NCBI GenBank assembly: GCA_963710815.1
Contig: CAVQCA010000022.1
Coordinates: 1-64,000 of the forward strand
Reading direction: 5' to 3'
Source: CAVQCA01 sp963710815
GTDB taxonomy: Bacteria > Pseudomonadota > Gammaproteobacteria > UBA9214
Length of the DNA stretch: 64,000 bases
The translations under genes were made by a program, and so were the position numbers. Shown in pieces: positions 27,740-37,381 of this stretch. Below the pieces are notes generated by a model. That model searched no databases. It saw only the letters and a list, made by a program, of their open reading frames with translations, and was not told the DNA's origin. How positions within the stretch are numbered: position 1 is the stretch's first letter; each line of letters begins with the position of its first letter.

Positions 27740-29561
27740 ATGATCAGAAATCTTCGAAATATCGCCATTATCGCCCATGTCGACCATGGCAAAACCACCC
27801 TCGTCGACCAGTTGCTGCGCCAGTCCGGAACGTTCGACGCACGGGCCGTGATTCCCGACCGCGTGATGGATTCCAACGAACTGGAACGGGAGCGCGGCAT
27901 CACTATCCTGGCAAAAAATACCGCCATCCGGTGGGGTGAGTACCGGATCAATATCGTCGACACTCCGGGCCACGCCGATTTCGGCGGCGAGGTGGAGCGC
28001 GTGCTGTCGATGGTCGATTCTGTGCTGTTGCTGGTGGATGCCGTGGATGGCCCCATGCCGCAGACGCGCTTTGTTACCAGCAAGGCCTTTGCGCAGGGAC
28101 TGAAACCCATCGTCGTGATCAACAAGATAGACCGGCCGGGCGCGCGCCCGCACTGGGTGCTCGACCAGACCTTCGAGCTTTTCGACCGCCTCGGCGCCAC
28201 CGACGAACAACTCGATTTTCCCGTCGTGTACACCTCTGCCCTGAAGGGGCATGCGGGCACGGATGTGGACCACCTGAGTCACGACATGACACCGCTGTTC
28301 GAAACCATTGTCAGGCATGTCGACCCCCCGCCCGTGGACCTCGATGGCCCGTTCCGGATGCAGGTGACCTCCCTGGATTACAGCAGCTATGTAGGCGTGA
28401 TCGGCATCGGGCGCATCAGCCGGGGCAGCGCAAGGACCAACATGCCGGTTACCGTGGTGGACCGGGATGGCAAGCGCCGTAATGCCCGTATGCTGCAGAT
28501 TCTCGGTTTTCTGGGGCTGGAGCGGGTGGTTGCGCCGGAGGCCCAGGCCGGTGACATCATCGCCTTCACCGGTATCGACGGGCTGAAGATATCGGACACC
28601 CTGTGTGATCCGTCCAGCGTGGAGGCCTTGCCGCCGCTGGTCGTCGATGAACCCACCGTCAGCATGACCTTCCAGGTGAACAATTCACCCTTTGCCGGGC
28701 GTGACGGCAAGTACATCACCTCGAGAAACATCCAGGAACGGCTTGAGCGCGAATTGATACACAACGTTGCCTTGCGCGTGGAGAGCACCGGGGATCCGGA
28801 CAAGTTCCGGGTGTCCGGGCGGGGCGAACTGCATCTGGCCATCCTTATCGAGAACATGCGTCGTGAAGGCTATGAACTCGGTGTCTCACGACCCGAAGTC
28901 ATCATCCGGGAAATCGATGGCATGAAGCAGGAACCCTATGAACAGGTCACCGTGGATGTCGAAGAGACGCACCAGGGCGCCGTCATGGAAAGGCTGGGCG
29001 AGCGCGGCGGTGAACTCACGGATATGATGCCGGATGGCAGGGGACGGGTGCGGCTGGACTACCTCATGCCCTCCCGGGGCTTGATCGGTTTTCGCACCGA
29101 GTTTCTCACCGCGACACAGGGCAGCGGACTGCTCTACAGCATATTCTCCCACTACGGGCCGATCAAACCGGGTGAATACGGGCAGCGCATCAATGGTGTC
29201 CTGATTTCCAATGGTACCGGCAAGGCCCTGGGTTACGCCCTGTTTAATCTGCAGGAACGGGGGCGGCTCTTCATCGGACACGGCGACGAGGTCTACGAGG
29301 GGGGCATCATCGGCATCCATTCCCGCGGCAATGACCTGGTGGTCAATCCGTTAAAGGCGAAACAGCTGACCAATATTCGTGCGGCGGGTTCGGATGAGAA
29401 CATCCTGCTGACGCCGCCCATACGCATGAGCCTGGAGCAGGCGCTGGAATTCATCGACGAGGATGAACTTGTGGAGGTGACGCCGCATCATATCCGGCTG
29501 CGCAAGAAAGCAACTTCTGGAACAGGACCGCAAGCGGACGTCACGCATCGTCTCGGCCTGA
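27740..29561 (+). CDS. typA: ribosome-associated GTPase TypA/BipA (3' frameshift)
   Basis: A translational GTPase of the EF-G group. Motifs are G1 AHVDHGKTTL near residue 13, G2 RERGITI near 52, G3 DTPGHADFGGEVER near 74 and G4 NKID near 128. Domain III/V and the BipA C-terminal domain follow (MPSRGLIGFRTEFLT). As written, the frame runs on into a repeat to 29677. Removing one A from the AAA at about 29509-29511 gives LRKKQLLEQDRKRTSRIVSA and a stop at 29559-29561, a 606-residue protein equal to the family length. It is involved in ribosome assembly and stress or cold adaptation. A terminator stands directly upstream. Confidence 0.93.
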
Positions 29562-29586
29562 GTGCGGGCAGACATAAACCCCATGA

Positions 29587-29673
29587 TTCACCGCAGAAGA
29601 GCGCAAAGTACTCAGAGAATTACCCCCCAAAAACAACTAAATTCCCTGCCGTACTTTGCGTCTCCGCGGTGAG
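29587..29673. repeat. family A palindromic repeat, copy 5
   Basis: Left arm TTCACCGCAGAAGAGCGCAA ending AAGTACTC, right arm GTACTTTGCGTCTCCGCGGT ending GAG. It is more diverged than other copies. It lies between the convergent ends of typA and a FimT-like gene and overlaps the apparent C-terminus of the latter. Confidence 0.75.
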
Positions 29674-30391
29674 TTAATTTGTTTTGGTGAATATGATTAT
29701 TGTACGGTGTGCGCGAGAGTTTATGGAGAAGCCGGTGTGCAGGTCGAGAAATTGTCACTGCACATCTTGGGGATGTCGCTGAGCGAGACCTCATCTGTGG
29801 TGAAATCATTTGTCTATGGAGGATCGGAGTGCAGGTCGAGATATTGTCGCTGTACATGCTGGGGATGCCGCTGAGTGACACTACGATCTGTCTGCCCTTG
29901 TCTTTCCCGCGGTCGTCACAGAGCGACATCATGGCAATGTCACTCTCATGGAGGGAGCCATTCGAGTTGAATTCCAGGTTTTTGTTCCAAGCCTTATTGG
30001 TGTGTATATTGACGCCGGACGGGGCGGGCTGCCCACGGCGTAACAGGATGTCGCTGCCCGACTCATAGGTGTTGTTCGTGGCATTGCCGTCATCTGCGAA
30101 GATCAGGTATCCCTGGGTCCAGATGTAATCGTTTATCCCGTCGATACCGCATTTCGGTGTGCCTGCATTGGGATTCTCGCTTCTGCAAAGGATGACCCGC
30201 ACATCCCGCTTGGCCGCCTCGCTGCGTGCGAAATGGATATCCGCGATCATGTTGTTGACCTGAGTTGCCAGGCGGTTGTCCTTGATCGTGGTGCTTACGC
30301 CCGGTACGGCGGTGGTGAGAACGATGGCGGTAATGCCCAGCGTAATAAGCAGCTCGGCTAGCGTAAAGCCCCTGCAGTTTCTGTTTGTCAT
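29612..30391 (-). CDS. second GspH/FimT-type pseudopilin
   Basis: Prepilin leader MTNRNCRG then FTLAELLITLGITAIVLTTAVPGVSTTIKDNRLATQVNNMIAD, with IHFARSEAAKRDVRVILC, a clear FimT-family pattern with Glu5. The normal end of such proteins, a short SGxPxxCTP-like tail, is reached at SLSGIPSMYSDNISTCTPIL near 29826; the next 70 residues as read here come from a tandem duplication and from the family A repeat, so they are probably not native. In another frame the second unit would read VSLSDIPKMCSDNFSTCTPA before a stop at about 29725. It stands alone, away from the main pilin operon, between typA and nadC. Confidence 0.85.
   Translation of the reverse strand: MTNRNCRGFTLAELLITLGITAIVLTTAVPGVSTTIKDNRLATQVNNMIADIHFARSEAAKRDVRVILCRSENPNAGTPKCGIDGINDYIWTQGYLIFADDGNATNNTYESGSDILLRRGQPAPSGVNIHTNKAWNKNLEFNSNGSLHESDIAMMSLCDDRGKDKGRQIVVSLSGIPSMYSDNISTCTPILHRQMISPQMRSRSATSPRCAVTISRPAHRLLHKLSRTPYNNHIHQNKLTHRGDAKYGREFSCFWGVIL
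29737..29880. repeat. tandem duplication at the 3' end of the FimT-like gene
   Basis: Two 52-base units, 29737-29788 and 29829-29880, match at about 44 of 52 positions with a 92-base period. Each encodes on the minus strand the pilin tail SLS-x-IP-x-M-x-SDN-x-STCTP, but in different frames. Confidence 0.8.
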
Positions 30392-30555
30392 TGCGCTCGT
30401 CCGGTAATGATGATTGGCGATTGATTGGCAGAGTGGGGAGTCCGTCGAGCTCCTGGATGTCCACCAAAGTCGTTATCGACAGTCGAGTCGCTTTCTATAT
30501 GTCTGTCGTTACCGGAATCGGCTTGCCTTGTTGCATCGCCGGCGTCGAGTGCGGG

Positions 30556-31395
30556 CTATATGTGGAACCTCATTGATAAATCAATGGAATGCAGGTCTTT
30601 TGTCAGAGCGCCTGTGGATATGAAGTCGACCCCGGCTTGGGCGATTTCGCGGATATTCTCCAGCGTCACGCCGCCGGAGGCCTCCAGCCGGGCGCGTCCG
30701 TCGACCAGCCGCACGGCCTTCATGAGTTCCTCAAGGGTGAAATTGTCCAGCAACAGGATATCCGCGCCGGCCGCCAGGGCTGCGGTGATCTGAGCTTCAT
30801 TTTCCACCTCCACCTCGACCGGAAATCCCGGACCGGCCTGGCGTGCGACCTGCACGGCGTGTTTGATGGAGCCGGCGGAGGCAATATGGTTTTCCTTGAT
30901 CAGGATGCCATCGTACAAGCCCATGCGGTGGTTGTGGCAGCCCCCGACGCGTACGGCATATTTTTGCGCCTGGCGCAGGCCGGGAATGGTCTTGCGGGTA
31001 TCCAGCACCTTGACCGACAGTCCTCTTACTGCATCGGCATAGCGGCGTGCGAGGGTGGCTGTTCCCGAAAGGGTCTGCAGAAAATTCAGCGCGGTGCGCT
31101 CACCGGTGAGAATGCGCGCCGCCGGGCCATGAAGCCTGCAGAGGGTCTGATCGGCCAATATCGCCTCACCGTCCCTGATTGCCCAGTCTACTGTGATCCG
31201 GGTATCCAGTTCGGCAAACACGGCGCTGAACCACGCCATGCCACAGAGTATGGCTGGCTCGCGGCTGATGACGATTGCGTCAGCCATCACCTCTGGCGGG
31301 ATCAATGCCGCCGTGATATCGCCCGTGCCGATGTCCTCGGCCAATGCCTCGCGCACGCTGTGCAGCATCGGCGCTTCAAGAACCTCAAGCAGCAT
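30556..31395 (-). CDS. nadC: nicotinate-nucleotide pyrophosphorylase (quinolinate phosphoribosyltransferase)
   Basis: A 279-residue enzyme of de novo NAD synthesis that joins quinolinate with PRPP, releasing CO2. It has AEDIGTGDIT near residue 19, GERTALNFLQ near 97, DTRKTIPGLR near 131, the GGCHNHRMGLYDGILIKENH active-site stretch near 151-170 and a C-terminal LEASGGVT phosphate-binding loop. The start codon directly abuts the stop of the upstream FKBP gene with no spacing, so the two are co-transcribed. nadA and nadB are not in the window. Confidence 0.95.
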   Translation of the reverse strand: MLLEVLEAPMLHSVREALAEDIGTGDITAALIPPEVMADAIVISREPAILCGMAWFSAVFAELDTRITVDWAIRDGEAILADQTLCRLHGPAARILTGERTALNFLQTLSGTATLARRYADAVRGLSVKVLDTRKTIPGLRQAQKYAVRVGGCHNHRMGLYDGILIKENHIASAGSIKHAVQVARQAGPGFPVEVEVENEAQITAALAAGADILLLDNFTLEELMKAVRLVDGRARLEASGGVTLENIREIAQAGVDFISTGALTKDLHSIDLSMRFHI

Positions 31396-31746
31396 TCAGG
31401 TCGAGATCTCCAGCAGTTCGATTTCGAATACCAGGGTCGCATCGGGGGGGATGATGCCGCCGGCGCCCCGGGGACCGTAGGCCAGTTCGGGGGGGATCAC
31501 GAGACGGCGGATTCCGCCAACCCGCATGCCCTTCACGCCTTCATCCCAGCCAGGGATGACGAACCGGCAATCCAGGGGAAAGCTGAATGGTTCATTGCGA
31601 TCCCGGCTGGAATCGAACCTGGTGTTGTCTTCCAGCCAGCCGGTGTAGTGTACGATCACGGTCTGGCCTTTCCCCGTGGCCGTCTCGCCGGTACCGGCTT
31701 TAATGTCCTCGTAGCGCAATCCGCTGTCCGTGGTGGTTTCTGTCAT
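31396..31746 (-). CDS. FKBP-type peptidyl-prolyl cis-trans isomerase
   Basis: A 116-residue single-domain FKBP without a signal peptide, thus cytoplasmic. Typical elements are VIVHYTGWLEDNTRFDSS, FVIPGWDEGVKGMRVGG and RRLVIPPELAYGPRGAGG-IIPPDATLVFEIELLE. All main pocket residues of FKBP12 (Tyr, Phe, Asp, Trp, Tyr) have counterparts. I chose the ATG at 31746, preceded by GGAG at the right distance; a TTG six bases earlier is less likely. It is the first gene of a two-gene unit with nadC. Confidence 0.93.
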   Translation of the reverse strand: MTETTTDSGLRYEDIKAGTGETATGKGQTVIVHYTGWLEDNTRFDSSRDRNEPFSFPLDCRFVIPGWDEGVKGMRVGGIRRLVIPPELAYGPRGAGGIIPPDATLVFEIELLEIST

Positions 31747-32425
31747 GATCAACTCCTCGTCATGGATTTAACCGCCGCCGGGATGCGAAGAACGCGCTGA
31801 GGGTCGTTGCTTCAACGACCGTGACCGGCCGCCCTGTGTTCATCCGTTTATCGCTCCGCAGGGACATCGGAACAATGATTGATGCGACGAATGGTTCCGG
31901 CAGTGAATCCCGGGCTGCGGACAGCTGTCTCAAGTGGCCGACCGCGACACCTTACTATATCGGAACAATGGTTATCCATAAAAAACGCCCCTGGGCGGGG
32001 CGTTAGGTAGCGTGGCGTTATGGGACTGCTTTTATTGGAGGGTTGGGTTTGCCACTGGTCATCAGAATAGGCCACTGTCACCCGCGGGTATATTGGCCTC
32101 AGGTGCATCAGACTTTGGTACCATCGGGTGGTGGACTTTGCCCTCCTGATTCGATAACAACGCCCCACGGGCGACCGGGCATTGCCTTGCCCCGGGTCGA
32201 TTGTTTCCGGAAAAGGTCAGGGAATGTGTACCGGTCGGCACGCCATCTCGATGTACAACCCGGAGATGGTCAGCCGGGCTCCTTCATGATGTTTTTACGT
32301 ATTGTGATCATCCGCTTCAATCACGTATATTCTGCGCACATGAGATGCACCGCTGGCGGAACCCTGGTCGGGGGACCACCGTCGGTCGATAACAAGGATT
32401 TGCAACAGAAACCTGTGGATAGACT
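31747..32425. other. long divergent intergenic region
   Basis: About 680 bases without a convincing gene between the FKBP gene and the PilZ-SPOR gene. The main structure is a minus-strand terminator at 31977-32003, with no gene on that strand immediately upstream of it. Confidence 0.5.
31977..32003 (-). terminator. orphan intrinsic terminator
   Basis: On the minus strand ACGCCCC (31997-32003) pairs with GGGGCGT (31985-31991) around five bases, followed by a run of T (31977-31984 region). No minus-strand gene ends here, so it may belong to a small RNA transcribed from about 32.0-32.4 kb, or serve an unseen leader. Confidence 0.65.
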
Positions 32426-33591
32426 ATGGAACGCGTAGGCCACGCCAGAATTCCGGTACACCTCAATGCCGTCCTGATCGGTGAGAAAACGGTTCCCAAG
32501 GGATGCAAGGTGCGAAATGTCAGCGACCAGGGCATGCTCCTGACATGCGATGCGGATGGCCGTATCCTGACGTTCCGGGATGGTGATTCAGTCGACGTCC
32601 ATCTGTTGTTCCAGCGGCCTGATGGAACGAAATATTTGTCCATTTCGGCCATCGTCAGGCACGTGGACGCCAACGGCATCGGTGTGATGTTCACCCATCC
32701 GGATGAGCAGCTCGTCAATCTGATCGAAACCTATCGCATCGACAAACCCCGGGATCCGGATGCGAGCATGGTGCATCAAGAAATGGCGCCGGAGCCTGTC
32801 CGGCCTGAGGCGGTGGTAACGAGTCCCGCTCCCGTTTTTTCAGGGCACGCCGACACGGAACAACCTCCGGTGGATACCGGCAGTCACCGTTACTATTATC
32901 TCGGTCTGCTTACCCTGGTGATGGCCATTGGCATCATCACGGCGGGTTATCTTGGCACCTCGGGCCTGGGTAAAGGCGTAAACGGGCTGGAAGCGCCTGG
33001 CTCTGGCTACGACCGCGAACCGCCCCGTTCCGGAATTCAGTCTCAACCCGGCTCCGATGGCGGGACGGGTGGCATTTCCAATGATAGCGAAATACCGCTG
33101 ATATCGGCCGAATCGAATCCGAATCCGCGCCGGAGCAGGAAGGCACGGTGGATACACCGACACAGGTGGGCGTATCTGAACCCATCCTCCCGGGTGTGAC
33201 GGCGGGCATACCCGTTACCGAAGAGACGGGCGGAGCTCCTGCGGCCGGACTAAGCCACGAGGAAGAAAACGTTGATTCTCTCACCATGGCGCCCGCAACG
33301 CCCGATGAACGGGAGACCGGTCAGGCAAAGACGAACGGTCATGCCGCTGAAGAACGCGGTCCCTGGGTAATCAACCTGCTGTCATCCCCGAGCAAGAGCG
33401 AGGCGGACCGGTTCACAGAAAGAGCCAGGAAACAGGGCATCCCGGTTGAGCAGAGCAGTGTTATGCTGAAAGGCAGAATGCGCTACCGCGTGCAGTTAAC
33501 CGGCTTTCAGACGGCAAGGCAGGCCAGTGATGACGCCGGCCCGGTCAAGGAAGCGCTCGGGTTGAAGGACGTGTGGATTTTCAGGCCCTGA
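32426..33591 (+). CDS. PilZ - transmembrane - SPOR protein (frameshifted in this sequence)
   Basis: Restored length about 388 residues. The N-terminal part is a PilZ domain: MERVGHARIPV followed by NVSDQG (residues 31-36, the N-x-S-x-x-G motif) and the beta-barrel strands to IGVMFTHP. The arginine motif has four residues between Arg3 and Arg8 instead of three, so cyclic-di-GMP binding is uncertain. One membrane helix lies near 156-176, then an acidic proline-rich linker. The last 75 residues are a SPOR domain (GPWVINLLSSPSKSEADRF, then RYRVQLTGF), which binds denuded peptidoglycan glycan. Topology would place PilZ inside and SPOR in the periplasm. The break near 33140-33150 joins NPR to PEQEGTVDTPTQVG. 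Confidence 0.85.
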
Positions 33592-33731
33592 GGCCGGCCG
33601 GGCGGGTCTACCCCGCCGGCGCAGGACCGCAGGTGCGACAATGGGTGATCATTATAAAATCATCCATGGCATGAATGGCATGGGGAGGTTGAATACCCCG
33701 GGGAACGGTCGATCACTGATTGGTTGAACAC

Positions 33732-34169
33732 ATGGCGGCATACAGCAATATTCTGGTGGCGGTGGATTTGTCCCCCGAGGCGAAGGCAGTGGTTGGTCGC
33801 GCCTGTGAACTCAGGAAGTCTTATGGGGCCGTGCTCAGCCTCATTCATGTCGTGGAGCCCATACTGCTTGGCGGGGACTACGAACTGGCGCCTGCGATGC
33901 CTGTCGAGATCGAGGATACGCTTTTGCAACGGGCAAAGGGGTATCTCGAGTCACTCGCCGGAGAAATGAACATCTCCGATGTTGAGCGGGTCGTCGAGGT
34001 TGGGTCAGTGAAACATGAAATCCTGCGTTTTGCCGAGAGACGCGGTTGCGACCTGATCGTGATCGGCTCCCATGGCCGGCACGGTGTGGCCACCCTGCTT
34101 GGATCGACCGCCAACGCGGTGCTGCATGGGGCGGGGTGTGATATACTTTGCGTTCGTTTGGGTGTGTAG
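33732..34169 (+). CDS. universal stress protein (UspA family)
   Basis: A 145-residue single Usp domain. It starts MAAYSNILVAVDLSPEA with the D-x-S-type phosphate site, has IHVVEP after strand 2 and ends with the ATP-binding motif IGSHGRHGVATLLGSTANAVL, that is G-x-x-G-x9-G-S/T. The ATG at 33732 is preferred over upstream in-frame codons because the conserved fold begins there. It stands alone between the PilZ-SPOR gene and a small DRR-motif gene. Confidence 0.93.
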   Translation: MAAYSNILVAVDLSPEAKAVVGRACELRKSYGAVLSLIHVVEPILLGGDYELAPAMPVEIEDTLLQRAKGYLESLAGEMNISDVERVVEVGSVKHEILRFAERRGCDLIVIGSHGRHGVATLLGSTANAVLHGAGCDILCVRLGV

Positions 34170-34404
34170 CTGGCCGTAACGCATGTTGCAAGCCTGCTGC
34201 GTTTGATCCCGAGGATCGCCCGGGACTTTCCCGTGAAGCGATGTCCGGTGGATACCATGAAATCCACGTGTTGGCAGGGGGGGCCCGTCTTGTGGTCTTT
34301 AAATGCGCCAGGAACGGGAATACGACTTTCGTTCAGTAGAAAATATTTGTCAGTTGTACAAGACTGGAGTTGCACAAGACTGGTCGGGAACGGGACTTGA
34401 GGAA

Positions 34405-34599
34405 ATGAGAGATCGCAGAAAGCAGAAGGACAGGCGTGGCTATGGCAAGCCGCCCTCGGAGGTTTGCGGACGTAGTCGTTTTCCGGATCGTCGGCTTAAC
34501 AACATTTCGGTCGAGTGGGTGCCCATGGGGCTGGTGCATTCCCACCCCCTGACGCATCGTGTCTTCGAGATCACCCGCCGCGTATTCAATAAAAACTGA
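34405..34599 (+). CDS. small basic protein with RFPDRRLNNI motif
   Basis: A 64-residue protein starting MRDRRKQKDRRGYGKPP, with a GAGG ribosome binding site. Its centre RSRFPDRRLNNISVEWVPM closely matches RRRIPDRRLNSIQVEFIPL in the small protein at 39558-39737. It has no signal peptide or membrane helix and is strongly basic at the N-terminus. I do not know the family. The open frame starts at 34303, but the similarity begins at this ATG. Together with 39558-39737 and perhaps 40027-40215 it forms a local set of related small genes. Confidence 0.6.
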   Translation: MRDRRKQKDRRGYGKPPSEVCGRSRFPDRRLNNISVEWVPMGLVHSHPLTHRVFEITRRVFNKN

Positions 34600-34644
34600 G
34601 AAACCCGGAGTCGTTGCGGCGTTTCCCGGCATGGCTGTTTCCTG

Positions 34645-35323
34645 TCAGGGGGCTGTGGTCTTACCCAATTCGCCGAGTGAGCTGGCAAGGTGATTGCGTG
34701 CGCTGGCTGCATCCACCAGAACAGCGGTAAACGGATAGGATGCCGTGAGCGTACTGACCAATTGTGTGGCGGCATTCACAAAAGCCGTGTTGTCGGAAAA
34801 ATCCAGATACTGAATTGCCGTTGATACGGTCGCGTTCGACTGGATCGTCATGGTGTGTAATGCCGCGGGTATGGTTATCACGTGGTCACCGGGTATTGCG
34901 TCCAGGGACTGCAGCAACCTGGCGATATTGATGACGGCTGGTGTATCTATCGTCCCGCCGCTTATCAGGTCAAGCGGGGTAATCACCGCTTTCCCACTGA
35001 CTGCATTCCCCAGGGCGATTTCGCCGATGTAGAAACGAATGGTGCCGCCTTCCTCGTACTGGAATTCACCAGCTGGCGCCGGTAACTCCGGAAACCGACC
35101 CCGATACATAGCGTACTCCCTGTACGGGTGCATCGATCAGCTGGCCGGTTTTGACGACGACGACCGTACCGGAACCGTTGTTTTGCTTCGCATCGCATGA
35201 ATCGTTGTTTGCTGACTTGCAGGAATTGTTGTTGCCTGAGCTGGCGACAAACACACATTGACTGCCTGTCAGCGCCAGTATGGCTACCATGACCAGCAGG
35301 AGCAGCGGGCGTTTCGGTATCAT
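34645..35323 (-). CDS. exported protein of unknown function (frameshifted in this sequence)
   Basis: An N-terminal signal sequence MIPKRPLLLLVMVAILALTG is followed by Cys23 and an Asn/Ser-rich stretch. From GQLIDAPVQGVRYVSGSVSGVTGA the protein continues after a shift near 35082 as GEFQYEEGGTIRFYIGEIAL, a beta-rich module seen in secreted proteins. Restored length is about 225 residues. The lipobox is poor (GSQC), so I cannot say whether it is lipidated. It is transcribed toward the small DRR-motif gene and divergently from moxR. Function is unknown. Confidence 0.6.
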
Positions 35324-35433
35324 GCGCGGTTATACATTCTGCAAATGGCGTTTCAGGCGGGTGGTGGCCGGTCTTTCGTCAATTCTAGCCCATCACGTTG
35401 ACATGCGCGCTGCGCTACCCCCAGGATTGTTAC

Positions 35434-36354
35434 ATGAGTTCGGAAATCGACGATATCATCTCGCAGGTTGGCACCATCATTCTGGGCAAGCGTCACCAAC
35501 TGCGCCTTGCGCTTGCCTGTCTGCTGGCCCGCGGGCACCTGCTGATCGAGGATCTGCCCGGTGTGGGCAAGACCATGCTGGCACACGCACTCGCCACGAC
35601 ACTCGGCCTGCAATACCAGCGTATCCAGTTCACCAGCGACCTGCTGCCTGCCGATATCCTCGGCGTTTCCATCTATAACCGTGAAAACGGGAGCTTCCAG
35701 TTTCACCCTGGCCCGGTCTTTTCGCAACTCGTTCTGGCGGATGAAATCAACCGCGCCACGCCCAAGACGCAAAGTGCGCTGCTCGAGGCCATGGAGGAGC
35801 ATCAGGTAACCGTGGAAGGGGAGACCCGTCGACTGCCGCAGCCGTTTTTCGTCATCGCCACGCAGAATCCGCTCTACCAGATCGGCACCTTCCAGCTGCC
35901 GGAATCGCAGCTGGACCGTTTCCTGATGCGGATCGAACTCGGGTATCCCGACGATCAGTCCGAACGCATCCTGCTGCAGGGCGAGGATCGCCGCAAACTC
36001 CTTCAGGAGATCACCCCGGTCTTGTCCACGGAACGACTGCAGGAACTGCAATCGCTGGTTGACAGGGTCCACGCCTCGGATGCCCTGCTGGATTACCTGC
36101 AGGCACTGCTTGGCTTCAGCCGTCGTGCGCCGCACTACCAGAACGGTCTGTCGCCACGCGCCGGGCTGGCTTTGCTGCACAGCGCCAGGGCCTGGGCCTT
36201 CCTCGAAGGCCGTGATCTGGTGTTGCCCGAAGACCTGCAGGCCGTGCTGCCGGCGGTAATCGGACACCGCCTGCAACCCGCGACGGAGCAATCCGAGTCC
36301 CTGTCTGTGCCGGAGCGGCTGCGCCTGTTTCTGGCGTCGGTCCCGATTCCCTGA
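35434..36354 (+). CDS. MoxR-family AAA+ ATPase
   Basis: A 306-residue AAA+ protein with Walker A EDLPGVGKT near residue 40, Walker B LVLADEINRA near 98, sensor 1 VIATQNP near 140, the LPESQLDRF arginine-finger region and a C-terminal lid with GLSPRAGLALL. MoxR ATPases act as chaperones for partner complexes. Here the partners are encoded next: a DUF58 protein and a transglutaminase-like membrane protein. The ATG at 35434 is preferred over upstream codons because MSSEIDDIISQVGTIILGK fits the family start. Confidence 0.93.
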   Translation: MSSEIDDIISQVGTIILGKRHQLRLALACLLARGHLLIEDLPGVGKTMLAHALATTLGLQYQRIQFTSDLLPADILGVSIYNRENGSFQFHPGPVFSQLVLADEINRATPKTQSALLEAMEEHQVTVEGETRRLPQPFFVIATQNPLYQIGTFQLPESQLDRFLMRIELGYPDDQSERILLQGEDRRKLLQEITPVLSTERLQELQSLVDRVHASDALLDYLQALLGFSRRAPHYQNGLSPRAGLALLHSARAWAFLEGRDLVLPEDLQAVLPAVIGHRLQPATEQSESLSVPERLRLFLASVPIP

Positions 36355-36427
36355 CGCCGTTGCTCGTCCTGTGGATATGCAGCTGTTGCACCCGGCATAT
36401 TACCGGGTGCAATACCGGTGATACTTT

Positions 36428-37381
36428 ATGCGGACGCTGACATTACGCCAACGATTCAAGCTGGTACGTTTTACACGTGGCCTGGGGCCCGAGGACGGCC
36501 CGATCAGTCTGGACCGTTCCCGTGTCTTCATCCTGCCCACCGGCAGCGGGTTGGCATTCTTCGTCATGCTGCTCGTGATGCTGTTCGGCTCGATCAACTA
36601 CAACAACAGCCTTGGACACATGTTTACCTTCCTGCTCGGCAGCATGGTAACGGTCTCCATACTCCATACCTACCGCAACCTGGCCATGCTGGGTTTTGCC
36701 GTTGGCAGGGCCCGACCGGTATTCGCCGGCGAACGCGCCGGTTACGAAATCCTGGTGGCCAATCCCGGTGCATTTCCACGCGCCGGAATCAGTCTGGAGG
36801 TCGCGGACCAGCCACCCGTCAACATCGATCCGGGGCCGCAGGAGACAATCCCGATCACGCTGTACCGTGATACCGCCAGGCGTGGTGTGCTGGCTTTGGG
36901 GCGCTGCAGGGTTTCATCGTGTTACCCGCTGGGGCTGTTCAGGGCCTGGGCTTATGTGGAGCTGCACATGCAATGCCTGGTCTATCCGCGACCCGGCCCG
37001 CCGCGCCGGCTATCGCAACGCGTGGCCTACAAGCCCAGCCTGTCCGGCGACAAGGGCAGGGGAGTGGATGATTTTGCAGGCTTCCGTCCTTACCGGCCCG
37101 GCGATTCGCCGCGCCGTTTGTTCTGGAAGGCGGCGGCTCGTGAACAGGCCCTGCTCGTCAAGCAATTCAGCGGCGACCGGGAAGACGAGCTCTGGCTGGA
37201 CTGGCATGACCTGGAGGGTCTGGACACCGAGACCCGCCTCAGCCAGTTGTGCCGTTGGGTGCTTGATGCGGAGCATAACCGGCAATGCTATGGACTTCGC
37301 CTGCCCGGTACGGAAATTCCCGTCGCCAGCGGGGATGTCCATCAACAGCGTTGCCTTGAGGCGCTGGCGCGCTTTGAATGA
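36428..37381 (+). CDS. DUF58 domain membrane protein
   Basis: A 317-residue protein with two adjacent hydrophobic helices near residues 38-80 (GLAFFVMLLVMLFGSINYNN and the next segment), followed by a soluble part with the DUF58 signature DDFAGFRPYRPGDSPRRLFWKAAAREQALLVKQF near 210-245, a von Willebrand-like fold. It is usually found between MoxR and transglutaminase proteins, as here. Its stop lies within the overlap with the next gene. The role of the module is not settled in most bacteria. Confidence 0.9.
   Translation: MRTLTLRQRFKLVRFTRGLGPEDGPISLDRSRVFILPTGSGLAFFVMLLVMLFGSINYNNSLGHMFTFLLGSMVTVSILHTYRNLAMLGFAVGRARPVFAGERAGYEILVANPGAFPRAGISLEVADQPPVNIDPGPQETIPITLYRDTARRGVLALGRCRVSSCYPLGLFRAWAYVELHMQCLVYPRPGPPRRLSQRVAYKPSLSGDKGRGVDDFAGFRPYRPGDSPRRLFWKAAAREQALLVKQFSGDREDELWLDWHDLEGLDTETRLSQLCRWVLDAEHNRQCYGLRLPGTEIPVASGDVHQQRCLEALARFE

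Noticed and set aside
36696..37373. A long upstream extension of the transglutaminase gene
   Set aside because: It overlaps the DUF58 gene in another frame and its sequence (Arg/Ser/Trp-rich) looks like a shadow of that gene.
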